In this document: positions 1 to 10,149 of the stretch, one piece after another
Layout: the number at the start of each line of letters is the position of its first letter
Position numbering within the stretch: the stretch's first letter is position 1
Origin: Eutreptiella sp. 'Long Island Sound 2002'
Lineage: Eukaryota > Euglenozoa > Euglenophyceae > Eutreptiales > Eutreptiaceae
NCBI GenBank assembly: GCA_964036045.1
Contig: OZ038392.1
Location: forward strand, 36,345,330 to 36,409,329
DNA: 64,000 bases
Direction of reading: 5' to 3'
Translations under genes and position numbers: made by a program
Notes under the pieces: model-generated
What the model was told of the DNA's origin: nothing
What the model saw: the letters and a program-made list of their open reading frames with translations, nothing else
The model's database searches: none

Positions 1-761
1 AGCGGAAATGCAACGTCACCCTTGCATTGTGGGGTGTCCCTAGCTAAGGGGACAAAATCAAAAGTGGCTGAATTGGGAGCAAGGACAAAACTGTGGATGT
101 GCAGTCCAAAAGAACAACACCAGAAAAAAAATCGCACAAATGATGTATGTGCGTCGAAAAACACCCTTAAAACCCCCCCTCGGACCATTTTAAAAAAAGG
201 GGGGGGGTTTCAAAACCCCCCACGGTATCGGATTTCTCAGAAACCCCCCCCCCCTGCCTTCCCCCCCCCCTTTCCTTGTGGGTGGGAGTAAGGAAAGGAG
301 AGGTGGCGTCCACCTTTTTAGCCCCAAGGGGAATAGGGGGGGGTCTGAGTGTGTATTTTGCTTAGCCCACTTTATAAGGGGGTCGGCCATTGCGACTCCT
401 GAGGAGGTGCCCCGGGCCCCGGGCCCCGGGCCCCGGCCTCAGTTTTTTCTTTTTCCCCCTCCGCTTCGGATCTGCCACAAGGGTGTCACACCTGCGAGAC
501 ATCAAAACCCTAGCATCACGGTTGAGCGCACGAGGGAACTGCCCCCTAGGTTCTGCCCGTGCCCCTTTTATACCCTGTAGGGACCGGCGGGAGTTCGTTC
601 CGGAATTCAGTGAATGGGACTTTACCATGGGTTCTGTCACAGGAGCCCCATTGCCAGACCCCCCCCCCTCCTTCGGGGGGCTCCCATGACCTGCCCCCCG
701 CGCAATCCAATTTTCCTATTGCCGAGGGAAATAAAAAGATGGGCGGTCACAGTCTAGCCCA
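1..761. other. Noncoding flank with G/C homopolymers
   Basis: I recognise no host gene here. The stretch holds many runs of C or G (for example near 176-205, 245-275 and 660-670). Its last 45 bases or so read in frame with a reverse-transcriptase tail that resumes after the inserted element (see 3271-3579). Short open frames exist on both strands but are low in complexity. Confidence 0.5.
410..436. repeat. Short tandem repeat of GGGCCCC
   Basis: About four copies of the 7-base unit GGGCCCC in a row, just upstream of more G/C-rich sequence. It is self-complementary, so it could form a hairpin or Z-like structure. No function is evident. Confidence 0.85.
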
Positions 762-1201
762 AACTACTTAGGCCACGCTAACTGCCCACCCCCCTACCCA
801 CAGGCTGGGCTCCGCGGGGCCATACTAACCCCTTGTGACTACACCCAAAAACAGGGTATGGATTCTGCACCTAGGGGACCCCTTGCACCTGGTAGGAAAA
901 AATGAGTATCTCTATTTATCTAAAATGTTATTCTCATGTAACCACACCCCAGTTGTCAAAACACAATAAGCATGTATGCATACTGGAAAAGCAGAGGAAG
1001 AAAGAAGGTTTTTGGAATACAACAAACCTTTCCAGTGTTACACACAAATGCATCATCCACCGAGGCGATGCAGTGCAAGAAGTAGGGTAGCACACACTTG
1101 GCAAAGATTAATGCACCATGTGTGTGCCCAATAACTGTCAATTGACAATCACTCAAATTCATGCATCATAATCGAGGTCTCTATTTGCCATTGTTGAGAC
1201 C

Positions 1202-1291
1202 TCTGAGCGAAATTTCTTCCAGCTTTACAAAAATGTAAAAACGACCCCTGTATTCCGGGAAATGCCGGAACCTGGGCGAAATTTCTTCCAG
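1202..1291. repeat. Left subterminal palindrome-like repeats
   Basis: Two copies of a motif of the form CTGRGCGAAATTTCTTCCAG at 1202-1222 and 1272-1291. They are imperfect versions of the perfect palindrome that recurs near the right end of the same transposon. The middle GCGAAATTTC is constant. Confidence 0.8.
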
Positions 1292-1420
1292 CTTTAGTAA
1301 AACACAAAAAAACAGTGCTCAAAACGTCAATAGTATCTGCAGAGACAGCGCACAACGACATTCAGACGTGTAACAGGGAAAACATACAACACAACAGTCA
1401 GAGCACACACCATTGTCACT

Positions 1421-2261
1421 CTAGCGCCGCTTCCTCAGGCCAGGTGCCTTTGGTTTGGCACCCTTTCCAGTAAACTGCCCACCATTTGCTTGTGGTGCCT
1501 GGGCACCAGGCATCTCATTGTTAGCACCACCAATGGCATCACGTTCATTCTGTGTCTGCTGCGACGGTCCGAAATGGGCTGCAAACGTGCCCAACGCCTT
1601 GTTGGGTGGAGGCTTTGATGCAGCCTTGGGGCTTTGCTGTGAGCTGCTTGCTGCAGCCTTTGGTTTTTTGGCCTTGGCGGGTGTGCTGTCCCCCTGCTTG
1701 CCGGTTGACTTTGGGGGGGGGGGGGGGCGTTTCTGGGACTCACCGTCCTCTTCCTCTGGCTGGGTGGCCTCCTCTTCTTCATCTACATACCTCCTTCCTG
1801 TACAATCCACGAGAAAACCATCTGCAAGGTCTTCACAGACTTGTTCCCACTAGATTGGTGCCACAGTGTCGCAGTTTGACACAGCAGCCCTCAAATAAGT
1901 AACAAATGACGCAGGAACATACTTCTCCTCAGATAAGTATGCAACTGCAATGTTCACAGGAAACATGCTTTGAATGGACAGGGCTGCAGAAAAATCTGGC
2001 TGCTGTGTGCAAACCATTACCCATGTACTATTCGGCTGAATCAAATCTAATGCATACAGCAAATAGTAGAACACTTCAACAGGAATGGCACTCGTCAGGG
2101 TGCCTTGGCTTTGGCTTCGGTTTGGCGGCTGGTTTGGGCTCTGGTTCTGGTGCGGGGGCGTCAACAGCAGCAGTTCCCTCACTTCCACTAACATGCTCTT
2201 CATCATTCACCGGGTTTTTGGGCTGTGTACCAACAATTTGAGAGACTTCCATACAAGACAT
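1421..2261 (-). pseudogene. Transposon-borne Lys/Pro-rich protein, broken frame
   Basis: One frame stays open from 2206 to 1421 except for a TAG at 1850-1852. Its first part reads ordinary protein (VFYYLLYALDLIQPNSTW, then VNIAVAYLSEEKYVPASF). Its second part is acidic (YVDEEEEATQPEEEDG), then lysine/alanine/glutamine-rich, and ends KAPGLRKRR. A different frame at 2261-2079 starts MSCMEVSQIVGTQPKNPVND and carries a PEPEPKPAAKPKPKP tract, so there is a frameshift or small intron near 2085-2130. I do not recognise the protein. Its position inside a TIR element suggests a transposon accessory protein, possibly DNA-binding given the basic C terminus (inference). Confidence 0.45.
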
Positions 2262-2440
2262 CGCTTGAAAGATAAAGAAACATCAGATGCAGAGTGTCAA
2301 CATGAGGATTTTCGGGTGCTGAGACAGAGATATTAGCCAACTTAGATGAAATTCGGAGAAACCAGGCTGAGAAACAGAAACTGCCGTACAACACGGATGA
2401 CACAGTGCTGAAGGCTATGAAATTCACGTTGATCGGAAAG

Positions 2441-3059
2441 CTGGGCGAAATTTCGCCCAGGTTTGGCAGTTTCAAATAATACCAGGCACAAAATCATGAA
2501 ATTCGGGCGCCTGGGCGAAATTTCGCCCAGCTGGAAGCACAATAGCATATAACACAGTCAAATCAATCCCAACCCTGTGTACTATGTCCCAAATCCTCTT
2601 CCTCATCAAGCATTTCGAGTGACAGTGAGGCAAAGGGCAACATATCAGGCACAGGACAAGCAAAGAAACAACAGGAGGGGGGCTGGAAGAAATTTCGCCC
2701 TGGATCACTGATTGGTGTTTTTGACCTATACATTTTGCAGAAGAGGCGGAGCTGGGGGAAATTTCGCCCATGGTCATCAAGACATCAAAATATGTATACC
2801 TTTTTTTGCTATCCGGGGGGGCTGGGGGAAATTTCGCCCAGGTCTGGGAAAATTGGCAAATAGAGACAGTGAATTTGAAGGCTATGAAATTCACGTTGAT
2901 CGGAAAGCTGGGTTTCGCCCAGGATCACTGATTGGTGTTTTTGACCTATACATTTTGCAAACAGGCGGAGCTGGGGGAAATTTCGCCCAGGGTCATCAAG
3001 ACATCAAAATATGTACATCTTTTTTGCTATCCGGGGGGGCTGGCGGAAATTTCGCCCAG
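2441..3059. repeat. Array of 20-bp palindromes CTGGGCGAAATTTCGCCCAG
   Basis: Perfect palindromes lie at 2441-2460 and 2511-2530. Near-perfect copies lie at about 2683-2702, 2752-2770, 2822-2841, 2908-2922 (core shortened), 2971-2990 and 3040-3059. With the two at 1.2 kb this makes at least ten sites, all inside one transposon and clustered toward its ends. Confidence 0.9.
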
Positions 3060-3117
3060 GTCTGGGAAAATTGGCAAATAGAGATAGTGAATTTGAGTTT
3101 CAAAGTGTGTATGCATA
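2702..3117. repeat. 220-bp direct tandem duplication
   Basis: GGATCACTGATTGGTGTTTT starts at 2702 and again at 2922, and the following 170 bases or so are nearly identical. The unit's last 45 bases also match 2410-2455, so a third partial unit lies upstream. Each unit carries two or three of the palindromic sites. Confidence 0.9.
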
Positions 3118-3270
3118 GGACACGCAATAAATGTATAATTATTCTTCACCACCTATTACAGTATAGGCGACACATGGAAAACATAGACACAAAAACAAGA
3201 CACAGAAAAGGCGACAAAGTGCACATGTTTGGGTCATAAGGGGCGGGTAGTTAGCGTGGCCTAAGAACTA

Positions 3271-3579
3271 TGGGCATGGCCGGTATCGAAAGGCATAGCC
3301 CACACCATCATAGATGGAGTAATCGACAACCGAATAATATACAAATCCGTGGTCAATATCCCCATGGAAGAGGTATGTGGGGAGATGATGGGGAACATGA
3401 CAAGGGTCTACAGGGACGCCTTTGGGTTGGCAAGGGGTACCCCGAGAACGGCGGTATACCAAATCTTGGGAGTGCAACGCCCAGACCACGGGCTATGGGA
3501 GACAATGATTGTCGAACTGTTGACAGCAATGAACTCGCAAAATTTTTTGCTCAGGGATACACTGTGGGGACACTACTAG
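3271..3579 (+). pseudogene. Reverse-transcriptase C-terminal (thumb) fragment
   Basis: The plus strand is open to TAG at 3577-3579 and reads in part RVYRDAFGLARGTPRTAVYQ then ILGVQRPDHGLWETM. This is the composition and pattern seen after the catalytic core of non-LTR reverse transcriptases, where an R-x-alg-LP-x-TP-x-avy-x-LG pattern recurs. If the transposon 767-3265 and one AACTA copy are removed, the frame continues upstream (IKRWAVTV, TAG at 755-757, PKLWAWPVSKGIAHT). It runs opposite to the RT motifs at 3.8-5.1 kb, so it belongs to a different copy or an inverted fragment. Family assignment is by pattern only. Confidence 0.5.
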
Positions 3580-3788
3580 CGAGAGGGCCACAGGGGGAGT
3601 ATGGTAGACCACGACATGCACAGGGTACGTCAGCGACTAAACCAACAAGACATGAGTATACGTAAACACAACAAAGAGGGGGGGGGGGGGTCAGTGTGAA
3701 GTGGTCACGCCGCCCTGGGAAGCACGCCGTATTACCAAAGTAGGGGATGCCAGCCAGAGAGAGCACTGGGGGGGGGGGAGGGGGGCAG

Positions 3789-4250
3789 TCATAGCCGTCG
3801 ATGAAGAGGCTTTGGCCTCTGGTATGTGGCCTGCCCCTCAGGCGACTTTGGGTTGGGCCGTTCTGATGTGTCCTTCATACCTCTCAAGGTGCAATCCCCA
3901 GAACTTCGACACATTGCAGCTTTAAATTGTCCCCCCGCGCTAATAACAGCTCTGGCACAGTGGAGGGTAGCCTGTGTTTGCGCTAGATCGAGCCCCAGGA
4001 CTCCCGTGTCGTCGATGAGGCCCAGCGTGCCGACAATGTGCTTCTCTGTGTCCCCCTCTATTGGAATTCCCACGCTCCGATGTATGATGTCTTTGTGTAG
4101 GGGGGTGGTGGCAAACACATACAACATAGGGTCCAGCCCACCCCCTTGGACCACCCCCCCCAATCTGGGCATACCACTCTGACAGCCCAAAGGCTGTCAC
4201 CACGTACGTTCGTATCTCCCCATAGAACCTCAGGATGTCCCTTGTGAGGG
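3789..4250 (-). pseudogene. RT motifs B and C (GVVQGG, LIDDT)
   Basis: One frame reads DILRFYGEIRTYVVTAFGLS and EWYAQIGG (4240-4165). After a shift in a C-run near 4155-4165 the next frame reads GGVVQGGGLDPMLYVF, matching the G-x-x-Q-G-x-x-L-x-P-x-L motif B. Farther on, TLGLIDDTGVLG stands where reverse transcriptases have the catalytic Y-x-D-D. The first position is Leu-Ile rather than Tyr-Ala. FKAAMCRSSG follows, resembling the lysine-containing motif D area. It is the catalytic half of the same retrotransposon, now frameshifted. Confidence 0.7.
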
Positions 4251-4352
4251 CTCAATCATGGTCGGTCACAGATACTGGATGCCCCCGCCCAGGCAATTCA
4301 AGCCAATGTCCCAGGTGTTGTCCACAATCAACTGCTATGCTACATCCAGTCG

Positions 4353-5153
4353 TTAAGACACAGCCTGATATGTACACGAGCATCCGACATGCCGCTTCCT
4401 GGAAGCGGGTGCACACTGGGAGCAGGCGGCAGCTGCCAAGCCTGATAGCATAACATATAGCCTTCGTGTGCCAGCGCCAAACACATAGGGCACCTGTCGT
4501 GTCAGAACAAATAGGGCATCACAATGAACAAAACCAAGTATGGTGCCCAGCGTCACAACAACCCAAAAGCAAAGTGCCCCAGGAAAAACCCCGTTCACTG
4601 CATGAGGTCGAGGGGCTCCGATTCCCGTCCCCGTTGTATGCGGTGTCAGGCGCCGGTGGGGGGGTTTGGGTCTCTGTGGATCCGTGTTGCTGCAGGACGT
4701 TGAAGGGCTGCGCCTCCCCCCCCTTGTATGCGTGATCCTGTCACAAAATGGGGTTGTGGGGGTCCCCGGCCCTTCCGAGTGATTGGTGACTGTGGGGACA
4801 CTCGACAGGTGGCTGTGCGTAGACTCCTCGCTCCTCGGGCTGTCTGGCATCTCAACTAAACCCAATTGCAGCCACACATCACTCTCATGCCCCTGATCCG
4901 AAGGGACATCCGGGGTTTCCTCTCTTGGTCCTGGTGAAGCAATACACTGCTCCCTTGTGATGTCCCCCACCTCCCGTCCTATTTTGTCCGCCACTTGCTG
5001 TATGATCGGTTGCGCCGCCTCGTCAAAGGCTGCCGCCATGTCCAAAAAGACCGCCGACGCCCTCCCATGGGTCCGGAGGCTGTGGTGGAGGAGCGTGTGC
5101 AGGCGGCGTCTTAGTCCCATGGCACCCGCGCCCTTGTATGCTGCGAATTGACG
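4353..5153 (-). pseudogene. RT motif A region (AVFLDMAAAFD), interrupted
   Basis: After an in-frame TAG at 5154-5156 the frame reads RQFAAYKGAGAMGLRRRLHT then GRASAVFLDMAAAFDEA. This is RT motif A with its catalytic Asp (F-x-D-x-x-x-A-F-D). From about 5000 to 4353 the same frame stays open but turns low in complexity and RT-unlike (TPTTPFCDRITHTRGG and so on) and ends at TAA. About 600 bases therefore separate motif A from motif B, more than usual, which suggests an insertion or a scrambled segment. Confidence 0.65.
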
Positions 5154-6182
5154 CTACCCGTACATGTGGGGGGTGAAGCACCCTTGGAGATAGTGGTTCA
5201 GTAGTTTGGCCTTTACCCTGTGGAGAGCTGTGAGGATGTTGATGGGACGTGTGTGTTTGTTTATGTCGTCCCTTGTGGCTTTGTGAAACGCCATGCGTAG
5301 GCTTCTTTGCTGTCCTCCGGCCATCGGGTTAGGGGGTGGTTCATGATGCCCAGTACCCGTGTGGTGAAAGGGCCGGAGATCCGGCAACTTGCCCCCAAAG
5401 AGTGTGCGCAAAAATACAGAGACACACAAACACGCCTGCCGGACATGTGGCTGAGCAACATTGGGGTGGGGGACAAAGTGAACGAGGGCCAAAACTCCAT
5501 GCAACAACGGTACCGGTCGCAGCAAGTGGGGGAACACACAACACACATCCAGTTCATACAAATGTGCAAGCAGCTGCCCAAGATCACCAATAAAACGGAA
5601 AGCATTGAAGGGATAGTACTGGGAGGTTTGGGATCCGAATAGGATTCGCACCACCACACTGTGGGTTAGCTGTAATACTCTCATGGTATCCCCCCGGAGC
5701 CACACCGCTGACACCGCCTCCCACTGCGCTATGGCCCCCAAATACTTCTGTGGTAGCTTGCGTTGCTTGGCCTCTCCCCTACGTTCTTGTCCTTTGAGGA
5801 TGAGGCCTGCTGCTTTGACCATGTCATGCACTTCCTTGGCCCCCCTTTCCTCTCCTCTCACTCCCTTGTTCATCGCCACGACCCCCTTGCGGTACAGCTG
5901 CATCCACTGCGAGTGCGTCAGCCATGGGCGCGTCATTGTGACGTCCGCAAGTTGTTCCTTCGCTGCGGCTGACCACTGCTCCATGGTCACAGGCTGCATG
6001 TGCGCCGGTGCCGAGGCCGACGTGTGCTCAGCACCGAGGACAGCCCATACTACGGTGTGGTATGCAACATGTTGGAGCCAATGCGCTTGAGGGGTCCCCC
6101 CATACCCCTGCACCACCACAAAGTCCTTCGGGAGCTGTGTGTCATTGCACATGGGCACTATGGCACCTCCCATACGTTGCAA
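5154..6182 (-). pseudogene. Retrotransposon linker and RT N-terminal ORF
   Basis: A 342-codon open frame. Near its C terminus HTRPINILTALHRVKAKLL matches the conserved RT opening in which R-P-I is followed by a short loop and a helix. Upstream residues include SAAAKEQLADVTMTRPWLTH and RGEERGAKEVHDMVKAAGL and are less conserved. The frame goes straight on through a TAG into the motif A segment, so only one codon separates the two ORFs. The part from 5.66 to 5.28 kb reads poorly (many Cys and His), which suggests compensating shifts inside it. Confidence 0.6.
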
Positions 6183-6295
6183 GATGCGCTGCAGCTTGGG
6201 GTGCTGTCGAATGCCCCGATTCCAGTCGCCCCCCCTTTTTGCCTAATGGTAGCTCATTTGTTGGTGCACGTGCTCCAAGAGTGAGCGCATGCTTC

Positions 6296-6522
6296 TCAAA
6301 GTTGGCTTTGTTCTGCCGGAGCGCCATGTGGCACGTTGTGGCCGTGCCCACTCCAATGCCTGTCTACACTAGCACTGCTAGGGCATGTCGTTGGTCTTGC
6401 ACCACTACCACCTTCTTGCCCCACGCAACCTTGACCCACATTTCCGTTGTCGCACCTTGTTGATTGGTTTCCGCCCGCAAACTCTAGTACCCCTGCAGTT
6501 CTCGTGGTCAACGCACAACACC
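6296..6522 (-). other. Decayed endonuclease interior
   Basis: Between the endonuclease start and the linker ORF no frame stays both open and protein-like. Fragments such as HRVLCVDHENCRGTRVCG occur in a shifted frame. I take it as the decayed body of the endonuclease domain. Confidence 0.3.
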
Positions 6523-7172
6523 CTATGCCTCCTGGACCAGCACCACATCCGCTTGGATTTCCGTCACGACTTGGACTAGCTGATCCCATTTGCTGGTTGT
6601 CCCCATGTCGGATTTGCGGTTGATGCTCTGCAAATTAGCCGTGATGACCATGGTGGTGACCGTCCTGTCCCGTAGCCCTTCAGGCACCTGCATGTGGCCC
6701 AACGGTAGCGCCTGAAAAGTAGGTTGTTGTACTACTAGGGCAACCCAGTGGAGCCATACGTGGGCTGTTACGTGATCCGGGTGCCTGCGGACTCCTACTC
6801 GCACGTGCTCTCGCGCTATAGGGTGTGCCCTCACGTCCCATTGAAGGAGGTCGCACATAGTGTTCCACCAGTGTGCCACGTCCATAGCAATGTGATGTCT
6901 GCGCCTCTGCTATTTGCTTGCCGCGACGCACCACGGTCTGGGTGTTGTAACCCCTGCGGATCGCCTCTACAATGTGCCATAGGTGGTAGTCTCCTTCCTC
7001 TAGCCAGTCGTCCCCTGTTAGGGGGGTACTGAAGACTCCATGTTGGGCCACGATGCCCTTATGTTGGGCCACAATGCCCTTGTTTACCACGATGTGGAAG
7101 TTGGCTGCGCCGCACGTGTACCGTGTTGACATCACTTCGCTCCGTGGGCCGCTGCTCGTGCCCCCCACCATA
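6523..7172 (-). pseudogene. Retrotransposon ORF1 end and AP-endonuclease start
   Basis: The upstream part reads CMVGGTSSGPRSEVMS and TPLTGDDWLEEGDYHLWHIV, with KGIVAQH present twice in a row (a 21-base duplication near 7040-7080). In another frame, TVTTMVITANLQSINRK then QVVTEIQADVVLVQEA matches the N terminus of APE-type endonucleases of non-LTR elements (N-x-q-S-x-x-x-K and a-D-v-x-x-x-Q-E). The catalytic Glu of QEA is followed directly by a stop at 6523. Downstream endonuclease motifs are not legible in one frame. Confidence 0.55.
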
Positions 7173-8323
7173 CATACTTGCAAGCGTGAATTAAACATTG
7201 GCCAAGAGGTTTTTGGCCAGTGGCCAGTAGACTGTTTATTTTAATGTTTATTTTTGGTTTTCTTGTGTTTTTTGTCAAAAATGGTAAAAAAAAAACAAAA
7301 TGTTTTGACTGGTATTTACTTTCTTGTGTACATGGGCCTAGATCCATGCTTTTGGTGACCATCCATTGAGTGGTCCCATCTTTTGTGACCATATCTACTT
7401 CTTCCTTCTTTCGTTCGCGCTTTCATGTTCATCTTGCTTGCTTGGTGTTAATGCCTGCATAGTTGTGCCAATTACCTGATGCTTTTTGCAAATTCCTTTG
7501 CGCTTTCTATTTGCTGGAGGCTGTTTTCATCCAAATTGCCTTGAAATACACATTGCTTTGTCCGGTCAAAGCTAACGTAAATGTAAACTGATGGTTCATT
7601 TTGTAAACAAACCACCACGGTTTTTAAGTTTTCTCTGCAAAAAGTGGAACAACGATGCAGCAGCTGACACTGTGTTCCCATGCGCCCTGCACATGGAATA
7701 CAAGCAATAAACAATTTGCAGCTGTCACTTGCAGACCGGGTGTCAAACTGTGAGAGGAAGTGTGTGAGCTTAAAAGTCTGGAGGCCATTCGCTACGTGCT
7801 GCCTCCCTCTCCTGCAGCGTGTCGTGCTGCTATCCCAAGCACAACAACCGCCCCCCCTCTTCTTCTCCCTCCCCCCCTATTTCCTCCCTCTCCGCAACGC
7901 TCGCACCGTCGCCACAATAGACACACATGCACACATGCACATGACATGAATGAATGGCATCAACGAGTGTAGATGGCGTGTCCGTGTGCCCATTTATGCC
8001 ATGACCCATATCCCACATCTTCCCACTATGATGAACCATGCCGGCGGACACAGAATGCTAATCACCTGCCTTTACTTGCACCAATTTCCAACTTTGATAC
8101 CCTCAAACATGCACAAACGCACAAATACTCTACAAATACGTCACAAAGGGGACAAAAACCATCAGCAATGAATGCAGAAATGTCAATAAACACCAACAAA
8201 CGTCAATAAACAACGGTTATCCCCCTCAAAAGGGCATTTTTTAAGAAAAAAAAACGCATAAACGCGTCTATTTGCCATTTGGCCAGTGGCCTGGCCAGTA
8301 CTTAATTCATGCTTGCATACTTG
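7173..8323. mobile_element. hAT-like non-autonomous element, 8-bp target duplication
   Basis: The element is 7181-8315 (1135 bp). The left end starts CAAGCGTGAATTAAACATTG; the right end, reverse-complemented, starts CAAGCATGAATTAAGTACTG, with 20 of 24 bases matching. CATACTTG stands directly outside both ends (7173-7180 and 8316-8323), a perfect 8-bp target duplication as made by hAT and some other superfamilies. The interior has no convincing coding frame. Removing the element plus one CATACTTG joins the retrotransposon frame exactly (IGRRQV then CMVGGTSS), which supports the boundaries. Confidence 0.9.
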
Positions 8324-8642
8324 TCGGCGCCCGATCAGGTCCCCTCCTCCACACTTACGGGCGATGCATGGGGGCACCATTTGCTGCAAGGTTAGCTGGT
8401 GCCCCCCTATGTCCAGGCATAGTGCGGAGGTTCCTGGTGGCAACACCGTGAGACAAGAGCGCGGAGATTGCAGTGGTGGCGGAACGAGACCCAGGGAAAG
8501 TGGACATGTGGACGTCAAGGAGATGGAGGCCCTAGAGGCCATGCGCAAGGTTGGCGGCGTGGTCCCGAAGGCAGCGTCAACGACCAGCAGCAAAGCCCAC
8601 CCGGTGACCATCCCAGCAACTGGTATGTTCCAAATGAGACCT

Positions 8643-10060
8643 TCACAAGACCAGTGGCCCATGCTCCTCCCCCCCTACGGGGCACAAGGTGCATTCATCA
8701 GTGTGTGGGGGTTGAGCGAAGTTGAGGAACTGGATGGGATTGTACATATGACTCAATGGACAGAACAAGAACATAGCGACCACCAGGAAGTGGTGCGGAG
8801 GTATGCTATCTGGCAACTGCAAAAGGAACTGGCGGAGCATGGCCTTGAAGTTTGCAAAGTCGAGCCCTATCCTCGGGAACAGGTCCCGGCAGACCCTGTA
8901 CAGGTCGATGGGGTCGACATTGCTGATGCCTTATGTGGACCGGCTTGAGCTGGTCATTGAGCTTGTCTATCCACTGTGTTGTCACTTGGGACTTGCCGCT
9001 CCCTATGACGGAGTTGTCTTGACGTTGTTGGTCGTCCCTTGCACTTTTCTCTTTCTCCGGCCTTCGACCCTCATCCCCGGCGGACTTGCTTTTGACCGGT
9101 GTGTCCACTCGTGCTTCCGCACCCTTTTCTTTGCTGCCCTCTCCACTATTGTTGGTGCGGCGCTTTTTGCTTGGTGTGTGTGGAAAATCCTCCACTTGGT
9201 GTTTCATGGGGGACATGTTCAGCTTGCGCTTGCGGTACCTTTCTTGCTGTGCAGTGTCCATTGGCATGCCCGTCCGCCTGCGTTTTGCAGAGAAATTCTA
9301 ACACGACTTTCTTCCACCACTGGACTTCTTGTTCCCTCGCCGTGCGTATCCTGGACGTGACCTCCTTGGCGATGCCAGCCCCTGGAATGAGGAGCACATC
9401 CGCCACGACACTCTCAGTGTGCAGCCGGGCCATGGTAGCCGCTAGATCGCCTTCCTCTATTGGACATATGGGGCTGAGCGACTAGAGGAGGTGTTCCACT
9501 TGCTGTCGTTCCCGGCGGACCCGAGTCACGGACACGTTCTCCTCTTCTCGCTGTGGCTCCAACGGCATATCTTCGGTGTCTCCCATGATTTGTGGTAGCA
9601 TGTGACTCCATACCCGGCGTAGGTCATTCTTGCTGTTGATTCTTGCTCGCGACCACTCGCCGGCCACACCCTTGACACTCACTCTGTGTACCACTTCCAT
9701 CATGGCATCCGCCGTTTTCTGCTTGTCCTTGATGTCCTTGTAAGTTTTTTGGTATTTGGCTGCCGTGGAGTGGTACACCGTGGTACTTATCTTCTTCTCA
9801 TCCGCCGTTGTGAGCTCGTGCGCCAGCTCCTGGAATGTCCTCGTTTCAATTCCTCGATCCAGTTCTTGTATCCTGCTGCATACGTCTTCATCGACTTTTC
9901 CAGCCCACAATAGGGGCATGAGGAGCTTGGCCCTTGGGCTGTCTTTCGTCAGCCACTGCTAGAGCTCCTCTTCCACCTCTTCCCCGTCCTCGGGTATCCG
10001 GCGCACTTGGGCCGGCAGCTGGGAGCCGCAAAGAACTCCGCTCTGCAGAGTGAACGCCAT
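8643..10060 (-). pseudogene. Retrotransposon ORF1-like protein, broken
   Basis: Starts at ATG 10060 (MAFTLQSGVLCGSQLPAQVR). The frame runs through TAG at 9959-9961 and TAG at 9482-9484 to about 9290 and reads well across both (for example KTYKDIKDKQKTADAMMEVV and VADVLLIPGAGIAKEVTSRI). It then shifts to a basic stretch (RYRKRKLNMSPMKHQ, SKKRRTNNSGEGSKEKG) and shifts again to DPIDLYRVCRDLFPRIGLDF at about 8910. The helical N part, nuclear-signal-like basic patches and position ahead of the endonuclease fit an ORF1 protein of a LINE-like element. No zinc knuckle or RRM was seen. Confidence 0.5.
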
Positions 10061-10149
10061 TGCTGCCAAGAGTTAGACAGTAGGGGTCGGGGGGCATGTG
10101 TTCCCTGAGGATCACTGGGCCTCCCGGTCTTGTTGCCCTGTAGCTCATT

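Larger units (their letters stand above)
762..3270. mobile_element. 2.5-kb TIR transposon with 5-bp target duplication
   Basis: The element proper is 767-3265. Left end CTTAGGCCACGCTAACTGCC (767 onward) matches the reverse complement of the right end (3241-3265) at 23 of 25 positions. AACTA occurs directly before (762-766) and directly after (3266-3270), a clean 5-bp target-site duplication. Inside are a lysine/proline-rich ORF on the minus strand, a 220-bp tandem duplication and many copies of a 20-bp palindrome near both ends, as expected of subterminal transposase-binding sites. I see no DDE transposase, so it may be non-autonomous or carry an unfamiliar gene. It interrupts a plus-strand reverse-transcriptase frame. 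The superfamily is not assigned. Confidence 0.85.
3660..10060 (-). mobile_element. Decayed non-LTR retrotransposon (ORF1, EN, RT)
   Basis: On the minus strand the order is: an ORF1-like start at 10060, helical and basic segments to 8643, an endonuclease-like start at about 6650, a long linker ORF with the first RT motifs, RT motif A at about 5070, and motifs B and C at 4.2-4.0 kb. The frame is broken by several stops and shifts and by a hAT-like insertion at 7181-8315. It looks like a dead LINE-like element. The 3' end was not located; no clear poly(A) tail or target duplication was found. Confidence 0.7.

Noticed and set aside
2441-3059. Regularly repeated palindromes resembling a CRISPR array
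   Set aside because: Spacing is irregular, the intervening DNA is itself duplicated rather than unique, and the context is a eukaryotic TIR transposon.
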